A DNA stretch of 8,677 nucleotides from Oscillospiraceae bacterium (GTDB lineage Bacteria; Bacillota; Clostridia; Oscillospirales; Oscillospiraceae), in assembly GCA_016295615.1 (NCBI GenBank), contig JAEDKW010000049.1, positions 1 to 8,677 on the forward strand, written 5' to 3'. Shown in pieces: positions 6,243 to 8,677 of the stretch (positions are counted from its first letter, which is position 1; each line of letters begins with the position of its first letter). A program made the position numbers and the translations under genes. The notes beneath the pieces were generated by a model. It was not told the origin of the DNA, searched no databases, and was given only the letters and a program-made list of their open reading frames with translations.

Positions 6243-8159
6243 TTATTCAATATCGACATATTTGGTCTGATAGGTAAGCGGACGGAAGGGTTTTCCGCCG
6301 TCCACGTAAAATTTCCCGAAAAATTCAAGACACTGCAATCGCAGATCGTGCACATAGCAGCTGAGCAGATTGAGTCCGAAGTTCAGCGCGTTGCCGGCCA
6401 TGGCGATGAGGATGAACAGCACAGTGCTGCCGGGAAGCGTGCCGAGCATATTGAACACCTGCGCGATCACGCTGCCTGCGAGCATCAGCGCCATGAGACG
6501 GGAGTACGACAGCACATCGCTGAAATAGCCTGTCACATGGTTGTAAAGCGAGGAAAATATCCCCGTGAGCTTTCCCATGCCCTTGCCCTGCACCAGCGGT
6601 CCGAGCAGCACCAGCGCGCAGCCGAACCACAGCACAAGCATGGTCTTTCCGAGCACGGCAAGCGCGCCGCCGGCAAAGACGATCCACCAGGTCACCTCTT
6701 CAAAAAGCGCATCGAGGTATTTTCCGCGTCTGCACTTTTCAATGAAGCTGATCGCCATTCCCGTGATGATCTGCACGGCGCCGAGACAGAGCGAACCGAT
6801 CAGGATCGCCATAATGTCGTCAAGCGGGTCGAAAAGCTTCGGCAGGGCAAAGGTCGTGCCGGGGCGAAGCATCGCCACAAGCTGGGTCAGAAAGTCGCCG
6901 AAAAAGCCGCCGGTCAGCGCGCCGAACAGGAAGGTGCTGACGCCGCATTCAAGCAGCAGCATGAAAAAATGCCCCATACCGCCCTTTGGCTTGTATTTTT
7001 TGCGGATGACCAGCGCGGCAAGGATCATCAAAAGACCGTAGCCCATGTCCGCCATCATGATGCCGTAAAACAACACGAAAAACGGCGCCATCAGCGGGTT
7101 GGGGTCAAGCGTGCCGTAAGCGGGAAGCGAATACATTTCCGTCACCATGTTGAGCGGTTCGGTCAATGCGTTGTCCTTCAGCTGCACCGGCACCTCGCCG
7201 TACTCACTCTCCTCCGGCTCACTCACTTCATACGCGCAGGCAAAATCGTCCAGCGCACCGCGCAGTGCGCTCCACTTCTCCCCGCTCACCCAGCCTTCAA
7301 AGTAAACGGTCTTTTCGGTCTCGGCAAGCTTCTGCCGGTTTTCCTCCCGCTGCAGCTCGATGCCCGCGCGGTCGAGCGCAAGGTACAGCTCCTCACAGCG
7401 CTGCGCACAGGCATTGAGGCGGCTGTCCTCCTCCGCGCGCTCACGCTCGATCTCCTCGAGCCTCGCGCGCAGCTGCGCATCCGTTGCCTGAGCCGTACCG
7501 CAGCAGTCGCGCAATACCACGCGCGTCCAGCCAAGCTCCCTGAGCGCCTTGAGCGCGCTCTCCTCCGCCTCCGCGTGGCAGACCAGCAGCAAATACTGAG
7601 CCTCCCTGTCAAGCGAGGCGCGGTAAAGAGTGCCAAGCTCGCCGACCGCCGCTTCCGCCTCGCTCAGCGGGAGCGCGGCAGGCAGCGTGCCAAAGCGGAA
7701 ACACAGATGCTCCGTCTGCGTCAGGGTAAGCGGTACGTCCAGCGGAAGCCAGGGCGCAAGCTCCTCGCGTTTCGCGTTCAGCTTGAGCTTCTCGGCGTTC
7801 AGCGCCGCCAGAGAGCGTGCGCAGCCGTTCGCCTCCGCCGCCAGGTCCTTTGCCGACGCGTACGCCGCATCGTCAAAGAGCTGTCCTTCGCTGATCTCGG
7901 GTCGAATGCGGAACAGTCCCTTTTTCCCGGGCACACGCGCCTTGAGCAGTCTGAGCGCGCCCTGCAGCGAGTTCATCGTCTCCCGCGCGGCGGTAAGTGC
8001 GGAAGCATCGGGTCTTTTCAAAACGATATCCTGCGTCTCGGACGCGGCGGTATGATCTGTGATCTCGACACAGCCCATGCGCTGTAAAAGCCGCAAAATC
8101 TGTTCCGCGTCCTGCCGCAGTGCCAGCACACGCAGGCGCTGCATTTTCGCAATAGCCAT
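6243..8159 (-). CDS. ntpI: V-type ATPase subunit I (a-type), membrane stator
   Basis: Subunit I holds the two ion half-channels next to the K ring and anchors the peripheral stalks. The 638-residue protein is near the usual 640-665. Residues 1 to about 335 are cytosolic, with alpha/beta lobes and two coiled-coil arms (about 100-130 and 225-280). From about 355 to 605 there are roughly seven membrane segments. Landmarks are NPLMAPFFVLFYGIMMADMG (354-373), GALTGGFFGDF (413-423) and DVLSYSRLMALMLAGSVIA (548-566). The last of these contains Arg554, at the position of the essential arginine that meets the rotor carboxylate. A final segment with GLNLLSCYVHDLRLQCLEFF (595-614) leads to the family ending GKFYVDGGKPFRPL (615-628). 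The start MAIAKMQRLR matches the usual opening of the family. Its ATG shares one base with the stop of the upstream gene (TGATG), and no strong ribosome site sits at the right distance, suggesting reinitiation by terminating ribosomes. Confidence 0.98.
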   Translation of the reverse strand: MAIAKMQRLRVLALRQDAEQILRLLQRMGCVEITDHTAASETQDIVLKRPDASALTAARETMNSLQGALRLLKARVPGKKGLFRIRPEISEGQLFDDAAYASAKDLAAEANGCARSLAALNAEKLKLNAKREELAPWLPLDVPLTLTQTEHLCFRFGTLPAALPLSEAEAAVGELGTLYRASLDREAQYLLLVCHAEAEESALKALRELGWTRVVLRDCCGTAQATDAQLRARLEEIERERAEEDSRLNACAQRCEELYLALDRAGIELQREENRQKLAETEKTVYFEGWVSGEKWSALRGALDDFACAYEVSEPEESEYGEVPVQLKDNALTEPLNMVTEMYSLPAYGTLDPNPLMAPFFVLFYGIMMADMGYGLLMILAALVIRKKYKPKGGMGHFFMLLLECGVSTFLFGALTGGFFGDFLTQLVAMLRPGTTFALPKLFDPLDDIMAILIGSLCLGAVQIITGMAISFIEKCRRGKYLDALFEEVTWWIVFAGGALAVLGKTMLVLWFGCALVLLGPLVQGKGMGKLTGIFSSLYNHVTGYFSDVLSYSRLMALMLAGSVIAQVFNMLGTLPGSTVLFILIAMAGNALNFGLNLLSCYVHDLRLQCLEFFGKFYVDGGKPFRPLTYQTKYVDIE

Positions 8160-8473
8160 CAGTCGCCCACGACCCTTTCTGCGATCCAGTCGGAGACCGC
8201 CTCAAGGCGGGCGCGCGCCGCGCGCTTTTCCTCTTCACAGCGCTCTGCGGCAAGGCGCAGCACCTCCTCGGTCTCCTGCGCCGCCTGCGCCTCAGCCTGT
8301 GCCATTTTGCTGCGTCTCTCCGCCTCGATAATACGGTGGTTATCCTCAAGCTGCCGCTCGCCGGCACGCCGCGCAAGCTGGATGCGCCGCTTGCTCTCCG
8401 TCTCAGCCGCAGTCTGCTGCCGCCTGAGTTCCTCCTCGAGTTCGATCATTTTTCTGATTTCTTCTGCTGCCAT
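8159..8473 (-). CDS. ntpF: V-type ATPase peripheral stalk subunit (G/H type, NtpF of Enterococcus)
   Basis: This 104-residue protein is almost entirely Ala, Glu, Arg, Gln and Lys, with heptad-like spacing and no proline or glycine over most of its length. It begins MAAEEIRKMIELEEELRRQQ and ends DWIAERVVGD, so it is predicted to be one long helix. This is the form of the peripheral-stalk partner of subunit E, called subunit G or H in archaea and Thermus and NtpF in E. hirae. Such sequences diverge fast, so the assignment rests on length, coiled-coil composition and position as the first gene before ntpI, which is where ntpF lies in ntp operons. The ATG at 8473-8471 has GGTGG four bases upstream and AGAAGG further up, a mediocre ribosome site. 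It is the first gene after the promoter at 8564-8593 and overlaps ntpI by one base. Confidence 0.9.
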   Translation of the reverse strand: MAAEEIRKMIELEEELRRQQTAAETESKRRIQLARRAGERQLEDNHRIIEAERRSKMAQAEAQAAQETEEVLRLAAERCEEEKRAARARLEAVSDWIAERVVGD

Positions 8474-8557
8474 GTATCCACCACACCTTCTGTATTGTTT
8501 CGCTTCCCTCCTGAGGGGGGATGCGCGCTCGCTTTCTTTTCCTGTCTTTCACACCTT
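8474..8557 (-). other. Predicted 5' leader of the ATPase operon mRNA
   Basis: If transcription starts about seven bases after the predicted -10 box, the mRNA leader is about 84 bases. It is purine-rich (GAAAGACAGGAAAAGAAAGC near its start). It contains a C-run followed by AGGAGGG at 8512-8506 that could fold on itself as a short CCCT/AGGG hairpin. No start codon follows AGGAGGG at a useful distance, and I see no long hairpin, T-box or known riboswitch core. The leader is too short for most riboswitch classes. Its limits are inferred from the promoter only. Confidence 0.45.
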
Positions 8558-8563
8558 TTTTCT

Positions 8564-8593
8564 ATTATAGACTAAATCTATATATAATGTAAA
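8564..8593 (-). promoter_or_regulatory. Predicted sigma-A promoter of the ATPase operon
   Basis: Read on the minus strand, TTTACA at 8593-8588 (five of six bases of the -35 consensus TTGACA) is followed by an 18-base spacer and a perfect TATAAT at 8569-8564. The surrounding DNA is strongly AT-rich, in contrast to the GC-rich genes. The expected start of transcription is near 8557, 84 bases before ntpF. A weaker overlapping candidate is TTGAAA at 8608-8603, with TATATA 16 bases downstream. It is the only convincing promoter in the window and would drive all nine ATPase genes. Confidence 0.75.
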
Positions 8594-8604
8594 GATAAAT
8601 TTTT

Positions 8605-8677
8605 TCAATATTTAGATATTTTCTTTGGATCAAGCGCTGCAGGCGCCTTATCCTGTTTTACGCACTCCTCCACCGTT
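8605..8677 (-). CDS. C-terminal end of an unidentified upstream gene (partial)
   Basis: One minus-strand frame is open from the window edge (codons from 8676) for 23 codons to a TGA at 8607-8605, ending ALDPKKISKY. The other two minus frames reach stops within about ten codons of the edge. The composition (Val, Glu, Lys, Asp, Pro, Ala) looks like a normal soluble protein tail, and the GC-rich stretch changes to AT-rich DNA at about its end. This suggests a gene that lies mostly outside the window and runs in the same direction as the ATPase operon. The fragment is too short to name a family. It ends 11 bases before the -35 box, and no rho-independent terminator separates the two. It could also be a chance open stretch. 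Confidence 0.45.
   Translation of the reverse strand, partial: TVEECVKQDKAPAALDPKKISKY

Noticed and set aside
6348..8087. A 579-codon open frame on the plus strand, antisense to ntpI.
   Set aside because: It mirrors the GC-rich third-position bias of ntpI. Its product is rich in His, Arg, Gln and Ala with no recognisable domain, it lacks a ribosome site, and ntpI itself is certain.
8603..8622. A possible terminator hairpin from the AATAT/ATATT inverted repeat.
   Set aside because: The stem is only about five A/T pairs and is followed by A's rather than T's in the direction of transcription, so it would not stop transcription.
1..8677. Search for a novel system: CRISPR repeats, defence genes, mobile elements, structured RNA.
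   Set aside because: No regularly spaced repeats, transposase, integrase, toxin-antitoxin pair or structured RNA is visible. Almost every base from 1 to 8473 lies in a recognised ATPase gene.

Overview
The window is one operon lying entirely on the minus strand. It encodes a bacterial V/A-type (rotary) ATPase of the kind found in Enterococcus hirae (ntp operon), Clostridia and Thermus. Transcription runs from high to low coordinates. The order is stalk subunit G/H (8473-8159), I/a (8159-6243), K/c (6222-5737), E (5714-5127), C/d (5114-4137), F (4118-3810), A (3781-2009), B (2012-636) and D (623 to the window edge, C-terminus cut off). As recalled, this is the E. hirae order ntpF-I-K-E-C-G-A-B-D. 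The genes are packed with gaps of 12 to 28 bases or overlaps of 1 and 4 bases, as expected of a single polycistronic unit.

The DNA is GC-rich in the genes, and most starts have a purine-rich Shine-Dalgarno sequence. Together with the ntp-type order and the four-helix K subunit, this suggests a fairly high-GC anaerobic Firmicute, such as a clostridial gut bacterium of the Oscillospiraceae type. That assignment is an inference from style, not from a marker gene.

The parts form a complete core motor. A and B make the A3B3 catalytic head: A has an intact Walker A motif, while B has a degenerate one and an arginine-finger position. D and F form the central shaft, and C connects it to the membrane ring. 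K forms the ion-carrying ring, and I is the membrane stator with the essential arginine. E and G/H form the peripheral stalks. The K subunit keeps every side-chain ligand type of the E. hirae Na+ site, so Na+ is the more likely coupling ion, although H+ cannot be excluded.

Upstream of the operon (8474-8604) is a short AT-rich intergenic region with a good sigma-A type promoter (TTTACA, 18 bases, TATAAT) and an 84-base leader. At the far edge (8605-8677) is what looks like the last 23 codons of another minus-strand gene. I found no CRISPR array, tRNA, rRNA, insertion sequence, attachment site or terminator. I see no sign of a previously undescribed system: this is an ordinary, intact housekeeping-type operon, and the findings below are modest.
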